Assembly: GCA_036523395.1 (NCBI GenBank)
Contig: DATDEH010000074.1
Location: 1 to 53,799 of the forward strand
Direction: 5' to 3'
Source: Candidatus Limnocylindria bacterium
Lineage (GTDB): Bacteria > Chloroflexota > Limnocylindria > P2-11E
DNA length: 53,799 nt
Part shown: in pieces, positions 17,659 to 25,339 of the stretch
Layout: every line of letters starts with the position of its first letter
Position numbering within the stretch: position 1 is the stretch's first letter
Made by a program: the position numbers and the translations under genes
The notes under the pieces: generated by a model
What the model saw: the letters and a program-made list of their open reading frames with translations, nothing else
What the model was told of the DNA's origin: nothing
Database searches by the model: none

Positions 17659-18439
17659 CGGAGACCCCAGGCTCAGGTTCGCCGAGGTAGGCCTCGATGA
17701 CCAGCGGGTCACGACGGACGTCGGCCGGCGATCCAGTGGCGATGCGTCGGCCGAAGTCCAGCACGTAGAGCCGATCGCAGAGACCCATGACGAAAGACAT
17801 GTCGTGCTCCACGACGAGCACGCTTAGCTCGAACCGATCGCGCAGACGGCGGATCAGGCCCGCGAGCCCCTGGCTCTCCTGGCGGTCGGCGCCGGCGGTC
17901 GGCTCATCGAGCAGCAGAAGGGCTGGCTTCGAAACGAGGGCGCGGCCGAGCTCGACCAGCTTCTGGACGCGGAAGGGCAGCGTCGAGACCACGCGGTCGC
18001 GATAGGCAGTGAGGACCAGAAGTTCGAGCATCTCATCGGCGCGAGCCGTCGCCCGGGCTTCGTCCGCGCCGACGCCCGGCAGGCGCAAGCCATCACGGAT
18101 CACGCCGCTACGGATCACGACATGCTGTCCGACCAGCAGGTTCTCTAAGGTCGTCATGCTCCGACAGAGCTCGACGTTCTGGAACGAGCGCGCGATGCCG
18201 AAGCGGATGATCTCGTGCGACCGAGCGCGGGTGATGTCGCGGTCCTTGAAACGGATGGTCCCGGCATCGGGGTCATAGAACCGGCTGATGCAGTTGAAGA
18301 CGGTGGTCTTCCCGGCGCCGTTCGGTCCGATCAGGCCCACGATCTCGCCAGCGTTGACCGTGAGGTCGAGGCCGCCGAGGGCAACCAGGCCTCCGAAGCT
18401 CATCGTTAGCCCCCTGATCTCGAGGAGCGGTCCGCTCAC
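17651..18439 (-). CDS. livG: branched-chain ABC transporter ATPase LivG
   Basis: A 262-residue ABC ATPase. Walker A GPNGAGKTT, ARSFQNVELCRSMTTLENLLVGQH, Walker B LLLLDEPTAGADRQE and the switch region VVEHDMSFVMGLCDRL are present. The signature motif is weak: LPFRVQKLVELGRAL replaces the usual LSxGxQRRLEIARAL, so the canonical LSGGQ is eroded to LPFRVQ. This is tolerated in some LivG proteins. GTG at 18439 overlaps the livM stop (GTGA). Confidence 0.94.
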   Translation of the reverse strand: MSGPLLEIRGLTMSFGGLVALGGLDLTVNAGEIVGLIGPNGAGKTTVFNCISRFYDPDAGTIRFKDRDITRARSHEIIRFGIARSFQNVELCRSMTTLENLLVGQHVVIRSGVIRDGLRLPGVGADEARATARADEMLELLVLTAYRDRVVSTLPFRVQKLVELGRALVSKPALLLLDEPTAGADRQESQGLAGLIRRLRDRFELSVLVVEHDMSFVMGLCDRLYVLDFGRRIATGSPADVRRDPLVIEAYLGEPEPGVSDA

Positions 18440-19506
18440 CTGACGCCGCTCCCCTCGCCCAGCTCGACGATCTGGTCCACCCGCGACGCGCGGTCCCGCG
18501 GGCGCGCCGCCCACCGCAGCCGCACGGAGCGCGCGACCCCGGCCAATCCGTGCGGCAGGAATGCGATCGTGAGGATGAGGATCGCGCCCAGCACGACGAT
18601 GTAGAGATTCTTGAAATCGTGCACCACGGGCAGTCGCGTAAGGGCGTTCTGCAGGAACGTGAGCAGCAGGGCCCCGGAGAGCGCGCCACCCACGGAGCCG
18701 AGGCCGCCGAGCACGATCATCGTCAGGAAATCGACCGAGAGGAGCACGGTGAAGTCCTCGGGACTGATGCCGTGCAGGAGATGAGCGTACAGGCCGCCCG
18801 CGATCCCCGCGTACAGCGCGCTGAGCGCAAAGGCGGTGGTCTTGTAGCGCACGAGGTCCACACCCATCGCGCGCGCGGCGATCTCACTGTCGCGTATGGC
18901 CACGAACGCACGGCCGGTGTGGCTCGTGACGACGTTCCTTGCGAAGATCGTCAACACGATGAGCACGGCCGCGGCCAGGTAGTAATAGTCCTGATCGGTG
19001 CGGAACACGATCGTGAACGCGCCCAGCGGGAGCGACGCGAGCGGCAGACCGTGCAGTCCCGATGAGCCGCCGGTCCAAGAGCCCTGCCACACCGCGAGCT
19101 GCGGGATCGCGAGGCCGAAGCCAAGCGTCGCGACCGCGAGGTAAGGACCGGATAGGCGCAGGGCGGGCAGGCCCAGCAGGAACCCGATCGCCGCAGAAAC
19201 GGATCCCGCGAGGAGCACCGCCACGACGAATGGGAGACCCAGGCGGAGGGTGAGCAGGGCGGAGGCGTAGGCGCCGATCGCGAAGAAACCGGCGTGCCCG
19301 AGTGAGATCTGGCCGGTGTGCCCGATCAAGATTCCCAGGCCGATGGCGACGACGGCGTAGATGAGCGCGAGCGAGACGAGATAAAGGACATAGCCCGGGG
19401 CGACGCCGGGGATGACGCCGAGAACCGCGGGGAGGACAAGGACGGCGGCGAGGCCCAGAGCGTACGGCGCCGCGGCCCGCCCGCGCGTTCGCAGCCAGCG
19501 CACCAT
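18436..19506 (-). CDS. livM: branched-chain ABC transporter permease LivM
   Basis: A 356-residue polytopic membrane protein with 8-10 hydrophobic segments. The permease signature GHTGQISLGHAGFFAIGAYASALL lies near residue 63 and AIRDSEIAARAMGVD with YKTTAFALSALYAGIAGGLYAH near 220. The C-terminus is a basic cytoplasmic tail. ATG at 19506 has AGGGG upstream. Frames extending further upstream run antisense-like through livH and are ignored. Confidence 0.94.
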   Translation of the reverse strand: MVRWLRTRGRAAAPYALGLAAVLVLPAVLGVIPGVAPGYVLYLVSLALIYAVVAIGLGILIGHTGQISLGHAGFFAIGAYASALLTLRLGLPFVVAVLLAGSVSAAIGFLLGLPALRLSGPYLAVATLGFGLAIPQLAVWQGSWTGGSSGLHGLPLASLPLGAFTIVFRTDQDYYYLAAAVLIVLTIFARNVVTSHTGRAFVAIRDSEIAARAMGVDLVRYKTTAFALSALYAGIAGGLYAHLLHGISPEDFTVLLSVDFLTMIVLGGLGSVGGALSGALLLTFLQNALTRLPVVHDFKNLYIVVLGAILILTIAFLPHGLAGVARSVRLRWAARPRDRASRVDQIVELGEGSGVR

Positions 19507-19517
19507 CACGCCGGCCC

Positions 19518-20399
19518 CTAGACCTTCTTGGTCTCGTGCCGGCCCAGCAAGCCCCCGGGCCGCCCCACCAGCACGAGCACGATGAGGGCGAACGCGATGG
19601 TGTTGCGGAGCTCGGCGACTTCGAACCCCGCGACGCTGTCGATGATCCCGAGCAGCAGTCCACCGAGGACGGCGCCGGGCAGGCTGGTAAGTCCACCGAC
19701 CACAGCCGCGGCAAATGCCTTGAGCGCGACGTCGCCCATCATGCCGGGGTCGAGGTAGTTGATCGGCGCGATCAGCATGCCGGTCACCGCGCCCATCGCG
19801 GTACCCATTCCCCAACCAAGGGCATTCATGCGACCGATGCTGATGCCCATCAGTTGTGCGGCCACACGATTCTCCGCGACGGCCCGCATGGCGATCCCCG
19901 TTCGGGTGAAGCGGAAGAACGCAAAGAGGACCGTCATCAGAACAAGCGTCACGAGGAAGATCAGTGCGTTCAGCTGGCTCACGACGACCGTCCCAAGATG
20001 GAAGGGCGGGCCGACCACCGGGTCGGGGAAGGTCCGTATCTCGTAGCCCCAGATCCAACCCGCAGCACCGAGCAGGATGAGGCTCAGGCCGACCGTGACG
20101 ATCACCGGGTTCAACACGGTGGTCGTGCTGATGTGGCGCAGCACGACGCGCTCGATCAGCGCGCCGAACAGTCCAGCGAAGAGCATGGTGAGGACGAACG
20201 CGACGGCGAACGGGAGCTGGAACGCGGTCAGGAGTGTGAACGCTACGAATGTGGAGAACATCGCTGTCTCGCCCTGAGCAAAGGTGATGACCTGTGTCGT
20301 TTTGAATATCAGGACGATGCCGAACGCGGTCAGCGCGTACAGGCTGCCGAGCGCGAGCCCGTTGACGAGCAGTTGTCCCCATGGCAGATCGAGCGTCAC
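19518..20399 (-). CDS. livH: branched-chain ABC transporter permease LivH
   Basis: A 293-residue polytopic membrane protein. LVNGLALGSLYALTAFGIVLIFKTTQVITFAQGE at the N-terminus and AIAMRAVAENRVAAQLMGI-like coupling helix region identify LivH; VVGGLTSLPGAVLGGLLLGI is near the C-terminus. GTG at 20399 overlaps the TetR stop by 4 nt (GTGA), which ties transporter expression to the regulator gene. Confidence 0.94.
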   Translation of the reverse strand: MTLDLPWGQLLVNGLALGSLYALTAFGIVLIFKTTQVITFAQGETAMFSTFVAFTLLTAFQLPFAVAFVLTMLFAGLFGALIERVVLRHISTTTVLNPVIVTVGLSLILLGAAGWIWGYEIRTFPDPVVGPPFHLGTVVVSQLNALIFLVTLVLMTVLFAFFRFTRTGIAMRAVAENRVAAQLMGISIGRMNALGWGMGTAMGAVTGMLIAPINYLDPGMMGDVALKAFAAAVVGGLTSLPGAVLGGLLLGIIDSVAGFEVAELRNTIAFALIVLVLVGRPGGLLGRHETKKV

Positions 20400-21028
20400 A
20401 CCACCCTCAGCATCCGAATGGCGCGTTCGGCGAAGTCGTCGGCGATCGCGGTCTCCGTGAGCCGCCCTCTCGGCCGGTACCAGCGATGGACCCACGTGCA
20501 CATGCCGACGAGAGCAAGGGCGGCAAGCTTCGGGTCGGTCTCGACGAACGAGCCGTCGCGCATGCCGTCCCCGATGACGCCCTCGAACAGGTCACGCATT
20601 GTTCGCTGCTCGGCGTGCACCTGCCGCAGTGCCGCGGGTGGCAGCACGTGCTCCTCACGGAGGTACACGCGAACAGAGTCGAGATTTCGTAGAACGCCGA
20701 GGACGTACGCGCGCACCATGGCGCGCAGCTGATCGGTGCACGTGCCGGTCCCGTGCGCGACGGCTCGTATCTCACCCAGGACCTGGTCTGCTTGCCCCTC
20801 GAACAGTCGAACGAGGAGTTCCTCTTTTGAGGAAACGTAGTAATAGAGGCTGCCCTTGTAGAGGCCCACGGCATCCGCGATGTTCTGCATCGAGGCGGCG
20901 TGGTAACCCTTCTGGCGGAAGATGCGGAGCGCCGCCGCGCGGATGGATTTCTCGCGCTCGGCGGACCGGCGTTGCCGTCGCCGCCCGAGGCTGGGCGCCC
21001 CGCGCACGCTTCCCACCAGCCGTGCCAC
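20396..21028 (-). CDS. TetR-family transcriptional regulator
   Basis: A 210-residue TetR repressor. The N-terminal helix-turn-helix reads IRAAALRIFRQKGYHAASMQ followed by NIADAVGLYKGSLYYYVSSKEELL, the standard TetR_N pattern; the C-terminal ligand domain matches the TetR_C_33/KstR2-like group (RMxRxYVxGVLxNLDSVRVYLREE region). GTG at 21028 is chosen because it directly follows the palindrome and a TATCGT element. It heads the run of liv and beta-oxidation genes and probably represses them, with an acyl-CoA as likely inducer by analogy with KstR2/FadR-type TetRs. Confidence 0.9.
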   Translation of the reverse strand: MARLVGSVRGAPSLGRRRQRRSAEREKSIRAAALRIFRQKGYHAASMQNIADAVGLYKGSLYYYVSSKEELLVRLFEGQADQVLGEIRAVAHGTGTCTDQLRAMVRAYVLGVLRNLDSVRVYLREEHVLPPAALRQVHAEQRTMRDLFEGVIGDGMRDGSFVETDPKLAALALVGMCTWVHRWYRPRGRLTETAIADDFAERAIRMLRVV

Positions 21029-21042
21029 GGGCGGGGACGATA

Positions 21043-21062
21043 TACCAAACGACCGTTCGGTA
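21043..21062. promoter_or_regulatory. TetR operator palindrome
   Basis: TACCAAACGACCGTTCGGTA is an imperfect 20-bp palindrome: 8 of 10 positions match between the half sites. It lies 15 bp upstream of the TetR start and 58 bp upstream of the alcohol dehydrogenase start. The ACCRAACG half site resembles operators of acyl-CoA-responsive TetR regulators. It overlaps where the regulator's own promoter should be. Confidence 0.75.
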
Positions 21063-21108
21063 GAACGGCGCCCGGGATGCCAGTGCGCGCTCGCCACCGC
21101 AGCGGGCG

Positions 21109-21114
21109 TAGCCT
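21109..21114 (+). promoter_or_regulatory. leaderless -10 element TAGCCT
   Basis: TAGCCT followed by 6 nt and the GTG at 21121 that starts the alcohol dehydrogenase. The TetR operator lies about 47 bp upstream, close enough to modulate this promoter too. Confidence 0.6.
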
Positions 21115-21120
21115 CTCGCG

Positions 21121-22209
21121 GTGAGCGATCGCGGGGCGGTGCTGAACGCGGCCGGCGAGGGTGTCGCGCTTGAACAGATCGTCTTCGACGATCTTGGGGA
21201 TGACGAGATCCTCGTGCGCCTGGCCGCAAGCGGTGTGTGCCACACCGATCTCCATGTGAAGAACATGAACGGCTGGGGCATGGCCTTCCCGATCCTCCTC
21301 GGCCACGAGGGCGCCGGCATCGTCGAGCGCGTCGGCCGCACGGCGACCTCCGTCCGGCCTGACGATCGGGTCGTCATTTCGTGGCGGGTCCCATGCGGCG
21401 AGTGCGCGATCTGCAGGCGCGGTGATCCGGTCCTATGCCAGACGCAGAGGGTCGCCCAGCCTCGCGTCCGCCGCGCGCGCGACGGTCAGCCTCTTTCGCG
21501 GGTCCTCTCGACAGGCACCTTCGCGACCCGCACGGTCGTTCATGCGGCCCAGGTCATCGCGGTGCCCGAAGGGATCCCGCTGGAGAAGGCCTGTCTCATC
21601 GCCTGCGGGGTCGTGACCGGAGTGGGCGCCGCACTGAACACCGCGAAGGTCCGGAGAGGGTCACGCGTCGCGGTCATCGGCTGCGGCGCGGTGGGCCTGT
21701 CCGTCGTGCAAGGCGCGCGTATCGCCGGCGCCGATCGGATCGTCGCCGTCGACCTCGCACCACAGAAGCTCGAGTGGGCTCGCCACTTCGGTGCTACGGA
21801 CACGGTCGATGCGCGGAGCGGCGATCCCGTCGAAGCCGCTCGCGCGGCTGCCGGCGGGCCGCTCGATTACGCGTTCGAGGTAGTGGGCCTTCCGGCGACG
21901 GTCGTGCAGGCAGTCGGCATGGTCGGCTACGGCGGAACGGTGGTGATCGTTGGCGTCCCACCGACGGATTCGACGGTCACGCTGCCGCTCGCGCGCGGCG
22001 GTCTCTTCAACAAGAAGGTCACCCTCACTTCGTGCAGCGGCGGCGACATGGTCCCGTCCGAGTTCTTCCCGCGGCTCATGCGCTGGTATCTGGACGGCAC
22101 GCTGCGGCTCGATGAAATGGTCACGCGCGAGATCGGAATTGATGAGGTGGAAGATGCCTTCGCCGCGATGACCAGCGGTACCGTGATCCGGTCGGTGATC
22201 CGCCTCTAG
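21121..22209 (+). CDS. zinc-dependent alcohol dehydrogenase
   Basis: A 362-residue medium-chain dehydrogenase. Catalytic zinc ligands are visible in SGVCHTDLH near residue 38 and GHEGAGIVE near 60; the structural zinc loop CGECAICRRGDPVLC near 91-105 has all four cysteines. The NAD domain has VIGCGAVGLSVVQGARIAGA near 185 and VDLAPQKLEWA, with the Asp that favours NAD. It is closest to the class III / NDMA-type branch. Divergent from the TetR gene and sharing its operator, it may oxidise an alcohol formed or imported by the pathway. Confidence 0.92.
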   Translation: MSDRGAVLNAAGEGVALEQIVFDDLGDDEILVRLAASGVCHTDLHVKNMNGWGMAFPILLGHEGAGIVERVGRTATSVRPDDRVVISWRVPCGECAICRRGDPVLCQTQRVAQPRVRRARDGQPLSRVLSTGTFATRTVVHAAQVIAVPEGIPLEKACLIACGVVTGVGAALNTAKVRRGSRVAVIGCGAVGLSVVQGARIAGADRIVAVDLAPQKLEWARHFGATDTVDARSGDPVEAARAAAGGPLDYAFEVVGLPATVVQAVGMVGYGGTVVIVGVPPTDSTVTLPLARGGLFNKKVTLTSCSGGDMVPSEFFPRLMRWYLDGTLRLDEMVTREIGIDEVEDAFAAMTSGTVIRSVIRL

Positions 22210-22274
22210 CGTGGCCCGCGGACGCCAGATACCACTCGCGCGTTTCCGAACAATTCCGTGAATCGCGCCTCGAG

Positions 22275-22316
22275 CGATTCTTTAGACCATTGCTCTGCCA
22301 ACTGAGCTACCTCGTC
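22275..22316 (-). tRNA. tRNA 5'-half remnant
   Basis: On the minus strand GACGAGG is followed by TAGCTCAGTTGGCAGAGCA, a perfect tRNA D-arm in the correct position after a 7-nt acceptor strand. After it the sequence fails: no paired anticodon stem forms around GTCTAAAGAATC and there is no T-arm (GGTTCGA) or complementary acceptor strand within 60 nt. It is best read as the 5' half of a lost or disrupted tRNA gene and not a functional one. It lies 3' of the PHP-domain gene. The 136-bp gap 22210-22345 holds nothing else. Confidence 0.5.
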
Positions 22317-22345
22317 GAGACCGGATTTTTGCTCGGAGTGCGACG

Positions 22346-23350
22346 CTAACGGTTCGTCCACCCCAGCAACTTGTCGGTTGACCACGAGTTCACGACGCGG
22401 TCGATGGTCACCCCGGTCTCGACCGCTTTGTCGGCGCCGTAGGTCTGCCACTCCAGCTGACCGGGCGCGTGCGCATCCGTATTGATCGCGAACTGGCAGC
22501 CGACCTCGACGGCCAGCTTGAGCAGGTCGTTCGGCGGGTCCAGGCGCTCCGGTCGCGAGTTGATCTCGACCGCGGTGTCGAACCGCTCGCACGCGCGGAA
22601 CACGACCTCGGCGTCGAACTCTGACTGCGGCCGGCCGCGGCCAACCACATAGCGGCCGGTGCAGTGGCCAAGCACATCGGTGTGCGGGTTGGCGATGGCC
22701 GCGATGATCCGTCGCGTCATCGCCGTCTTCTCCATGCGAAGCTTGGAGTGGACCGATGCGACGACGACGTCGAGCTGCTCGAGGACGTCGTCGTCCTGGT
22801 CGAGCGCGCCGTCCTCGAGGATGTCGACCTCGATCCCCGTGAGGATCCGGAACGGCGTAAGGTCGTGGTTCAGCGCCGCGACGATGTCCAGCTGCCGCAG
22901 CAGGCGCTCGCGTGAGAGACCGTTGGCGACGGTGAGCCGTGGTGAGTGGTCGGTGAGCGCGATGTACTCGTGCCCGAGGTCGCGGGCGGCGCGCGCCATC
23001 ACGTCGATCTCGGCGCCGCCGTCGCTCCACAGCGAGTGCACGTGGAGATCACCTTTCAGCTGGGCGGCGATTTCGTTGCCCTTGCCTACGGTGAGGGCGG
23101 TCTCCCTCTCGAGCCTATCGAGGTACGAGGAGGAGCCGGAGGTGGCGACCTCGATGATGATCGCCGCCGTCTTCGGGCCGATCCCGTCAAGCTCCTCGAG
23201 TGTGCGAGCGGCGATGCGAGCGAGGAGCTCGTGAGGCGCCAGGGTCTTCGCGACCTCGGCCGCTCGAAGGTAGGCGCGGACCCGATAGGGCTTTTCCCGT
23301 GCCCGGTCGAGCAGGTAGGCGATGCGCTCCAACGCCTCTGCAGGCTCCAT
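22346..23350 (-). CDS. PHP-domain protein with helix-hairpin-helix (PolX C-terminal type)
   Basis: A 334-residue protein made of a short N-terminal HhH domain (LEELDGIGPKTAAIIIEVA near 52-70) and a PHP phosphoesterase domain. Metal-binding motifs are clear: DLHVHSLWSDG near 101, ALTDHSPR near 130, GIEVDIL, VVASVHSKL, and INTDAHAPGQL near the C-terminus. It equals the C-terminal half of bacterial PolX but without the polymerase fingers and palm. It probably hydrolyses phosphoesters with three metals. The ATG at 23350 is preceded by TAGCGT with 7 nt spacing; the frame continues upstream but without similarity. Confidence 0.85.
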   Translation of the reverse strand: MEPAEALERIAYLLDRAREKPYRVRAYLRAAEVAKTLAPHELLARIAARTLEELDGIGPKTAAIIIEVATSGSSSYLDRLERETALTVGKGNEIAAQLKGDLHVHSLWSDGGAEIDVMARAARDLGHEYIALTDHSPRLTVANGLSRERLLRQLDIVAALNHDLTPFRILTGIEVDILEDGALDQDDDVLEQLDVVVASVHSKLRMEKTAMTRRIIAAIANPHTDVLGHCTGRYVVGRGRPQSEFDAEVVFRACERFDTAVEINSRPERLDPPNDLLKLAVEVGCQFAINTDAHAPGQLEWQTYGADKAVETGVTIDRVVNSWSTDKLLGWTNR

Positions 23351-23357
23351 CCAGGCA

Positions 23358-23363
23358 ACGCTA
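23358..23363 (-). promoter_or_regulatory. leaderless -10 element TAGCGT
   Basis: TAGCGT on the minus strand, 7 nt before the ATG of the PHP-domain gene, no ribosome binding site in between. Confidence 0.55.
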
Positions 23364-23630
23364 CCCGCCGCCGGAACGACCACGCGCCGTAGATCGTCTC
23401 GCGATCCTCGCCCCTCCTGCCTCCATCCGGCATCGTCGTTCGTTGTAGAGGACAGGGAAGTGAAGGAGAGCGTCGTACCGGTGCCGGCGTCCGCACTGCG
23501 CACGGCCGAGTGGGATTTCGCGTACCGCGCCCACGGTGAAGCGCTGCGCACCCAGGGTCCGATTCAGGTTCATACCGTTCGTCGGGATCGAGCCCGCGCC
23601 CGATCGCGACACCACGCAGCCATCACCGTC

Positions 23631-23660
23631 TGCGAGCTCGATCATTGCGAGCTCGATCAC
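23631..23660. repeat. tandem 15-bp direct repeat
   Basis: TGCGAGCTCGATCAT is followed at once by TGCGAGCTCGATCAC, a two-unit tandem with one mismatch. Each unit contains the palindrome GAGCTC. No function is evident. Confidence 0.7.
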
Positions 23661-23836
23661 GTTGACGAGCGCTGATTGCACCTCCGAGGGCCTGGGCCTT
23701 CAATCTGCACCGGCTGCTCGACGGCCATGGTTATCGCGAGCTCGAGCTGCACATCCAGCAGCGTCAGCAGGGCACCTTTCCAGGTCAACTAGCGACCTCG
23801 GCGGGACGTAGACCATTTAGCTAGAGTCCGACCCAC

Positions 23837-24259
23837 GTGAAAGCCTGGAAGAAGACATCACCTGAGCTGCTCGCCGCGTTTGACAAGGCAGTGCCGGCCT
23901 CGCCGAGAGTCACCCGCCGGCCCATGTTCGGCTACGCGAGCGCGTTCGTGAACGGGAACATGTTCGCCGGTACATTCCAGGACTCGATCGTGGTGCGCCT
24001 CGCCGAGACCGATCGGGCCGCGCTGCTGAAGCTGAAGGGCGCCGCTCCGTTCGAGCCGATGGGTCACCCGATGAAGGAGTACGTCGTCGTACCTGCCTCG
24101 ATCGTGTCGAAGCCAAAGGAGCTCGGCGCGTGGATCGAGCGCGCGCACCGCCACGGACTGACGCTGCCCGCCAAGACCACCGCGAAGAAGACCGCCGCCT
24201 CGAAAAAGACCGTCGCAGCGACGAAGACAACAGCCAGGAAGACAGCGGAGAAGCGCTAA
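23837..24259 (+). CDS. TfoX N-terminal-domain protein with lysine-rich tail
   Basis: A 140-residue protein. Residues 10-105 match the TfoX_N fold (RRPMFGYASAFVNGNMFAGTF, VRLAETDRAALL, FEPMGHPMKEYVVVP). The last 35 residues are a Lys/Ala/Thr-rich tail with repeated AKKT and ATKT units, resembling histone H1-like tails found in GC-rich bacteria, so DNA or RNA binding is likely. The GTG start has no ribosome binding site. It lies convergent with tRNA-Val, which follows 9 bp later on the other strand. Confidence 0.82.
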   Translation: MKAWKKTSPELLAAFDKAVPASPRVTRRPMFGYASAFVNGNMFAGTFQDSIVVRLAETDRAALLKLKGAAPFEPMGHPMKEYVVVPASIVSKPKELGAWIERAHRHGLTLPAKTTAKKTAASKKTVAATKTTARKTAEKR

Positions 24260-24268
24260 GGATCTCGG

Positions 24269-24342
24269 TGGGCGACCTCGGGCTCGAACCGAGGACCTTC
24301 TGCGTGTAAAGCAGACGCTCTAACCAGCTGAGCTAGTCGCCC
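24269..24342 (-). tRNA. tRNA-Val (anticodon TAC)
   Basis: A complete cloverleaf: acceptor GGGCGAC/GTCGCCC, D-arm GCTC/GAGC, anticodon stem TCTGC/GCAGA with loop TTTACAC (anticodon TAC), T-arm CTCGG-TTCGAGC-CCGAG, discriminator A. The 3' CCA is not encoded (ACCG follows). It begins one nucleotide after the stop of the 167-residue gene upstream, so both are probably on one transcript. Confidence 0.96.
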
Positions 24343-24343
24343 G

Positions 24344-24847
24344 TCATGAGTATGAAGGCGCATGACGCTCCACCGCGAGCCACGGCATCGGCGGCAGCGG
24401 GAAAAGCCGCACGTTGCGACCGGCGAGCACGAGCGCGTCGGCGATGCCCTCGAGCCGGCCGAGCTGCGTCGCGAAGAAGTCCATCCGCTCGGCGTCGCGC
24501 TCGCCGAGCGGCCACTCCGCACCGCCGCGCCGCGCGATCATCTGCCACAGCTGGAAGTAGTCGCGCGTGATGTCGTCGGCGCGCTCGGCGAGCTGCACCT
24601 GGTAGCGGCAGCGCGACAGGCGAAGGCTCGCCGTCTCGAACGACGACAAGCGGCCGAGCGCGGCGAGGAAGTCGGCGCGCAGGCGGATCGACTCCTCACT
24701 GCCGGGAAGTGCGCGCGAACGGCGGTACGTGCGCGCCCGCAGCTTCGCTTGCACGGACAGCTCGCGGTGCCGCTCGTCGAGTCGCTTGTGGAAGCGCTCG
24801 CCGCCGACCGCGATCGTGGACCAGATGACGGGTGCGCGTGGTGGCAT
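24344..24847 (-). CDS. hypothetical helical protein
   Basis: A 167-residue soluble protein, rich in Arg, Glu and Ala and predicted mainly helical (KRLDERHRELSVQAKLRART, RLRADFLAALGRLSSFETASL). It has no recognised motif. Start ATG 24847; GATAAT lies 10 nt upstream as a possible -10 with a very short leader. Its stop codon is separated from the mature tRNA-Val by a single base, so processing of the tRNA 5' end would have to occur right at the end of this reading frame. Confidence 0.7.
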   Translation of the reverse strand: MPPRAPVIWSTIAVGGERFHKRLDERHRELSVQAKLRARTYRRSRALPGSEESIRLRADFLAALGRLSSFETASLRLSRCRYQVQLAERADDITRDYFQLWQMIARRGGAEWPLGERDAERMDFFATQLGRLEGIADALVLAGRNVRLFPLPPMPWLAVERHAPSYS

Positions 24848-24903
24848 GTCGCTCGCGATTATCCTGCCGGCGATGCAGTGTTCAAGACTTCCGCGCGAAC
24901 GGG

Positions 24904-24909
24904 TAGCGT
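24904..24909 (+). promoter_or_regulatory. leaderless -10 element TAGCGT
   Basis: TAGCGT, 6 nt, then the ATG at 24916 of the CoA-binding protein. It is the same hexamer as upstream of the SMP-30-like and PHP genes. Confidence 0.6.
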
Positions 24910-24915
24910 GAGATA

Positions 24916-25335
24916 ATGAACGACGCCGCCCTCATCAACGAGCTCCTCGCGGGCGAGCGCACGATCGCCGTCGTCGGCTATTCCACCGATCCCACACGGC
25001 CGAGCAACTCCGTGTCTCGCTACCTGCGCGGCAAGGGCTTCCGGATCGTTCCGGTGAATCCAAGGCTGCGCGGCGCGATCGTCGACGGCGAGCAGTCATA
25101 CGACCATCTCGTCGATATCCCGGCCACGACACGCATCGATTTCGTCGACGTGTTCCGGCGAGGCGAGTTCCTGGACGCGGTCGTCGACGACGCGGTCGCC
25201 GCGAAGATGCCGGCCATCTGGTTCCAACTCGATCTCGGCAACATCGACGCGGCGCGACGGGCGGAAGCCGCGGGACTCGGCGTGGTCTGGGATCGCTGCA
25301 CGGCCATCGAGCACCGACGCCTCCGCGCCGGCTAG
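24916..25335 (+). CDS. CoA-binding domain protein (YccU family)
   Basis: A 139-residue single-domain Rossmann protein of the CoA_binding_2 family. TIAVVGYSTDPTRPSNSVSRYL near residues 16-36 carries the P-loop-like CoA site, GFRIVPVNPRL follows, then IDFVDVFRRGEFL and IWFQLDLGNIDAARRAEAAGLGVVWDRC with the conserved C-terminal Cys. These small proteins bind CoA but have no defined reaction. Confidence 0.88.
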   Translation: MNDAALINELLAGERTIAVVGYSTDPTRPSNSVSRYLRGKGFRIVPVNPRLRGAIVDGEQSYDHLVDIPATTRIDFVDVFRRGEFLDAVVDDAVAAKMPAIWFQLDLGNIDAARRAEAAGLGVVWDRCTAIEHRRLRAG

Positions 25336-25339
25336 CGCC

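Larger units (their letters stand above)
23351..23836. other. 486-bp intergenic stretch
   Basis: Frames on both strands here (for example 23361-23681 minus and 23536-23811 plus) lack domains and good starts, and I do not call them. It contains the promoter of the PHP gene, a 15-bp tandem repeat at 23631-23660, and TAGAGT at 23822 ahead of the TfoX_N gene with a 9-nt spacer. Confidence 0.5.

Noticed and set aside
23361-23681. 106-codon minus-strand frame
   Set aside because: Runs into the promoter region of the PHP gene and includes the 15-bp tandem repeat as IELAMIELA; no support.
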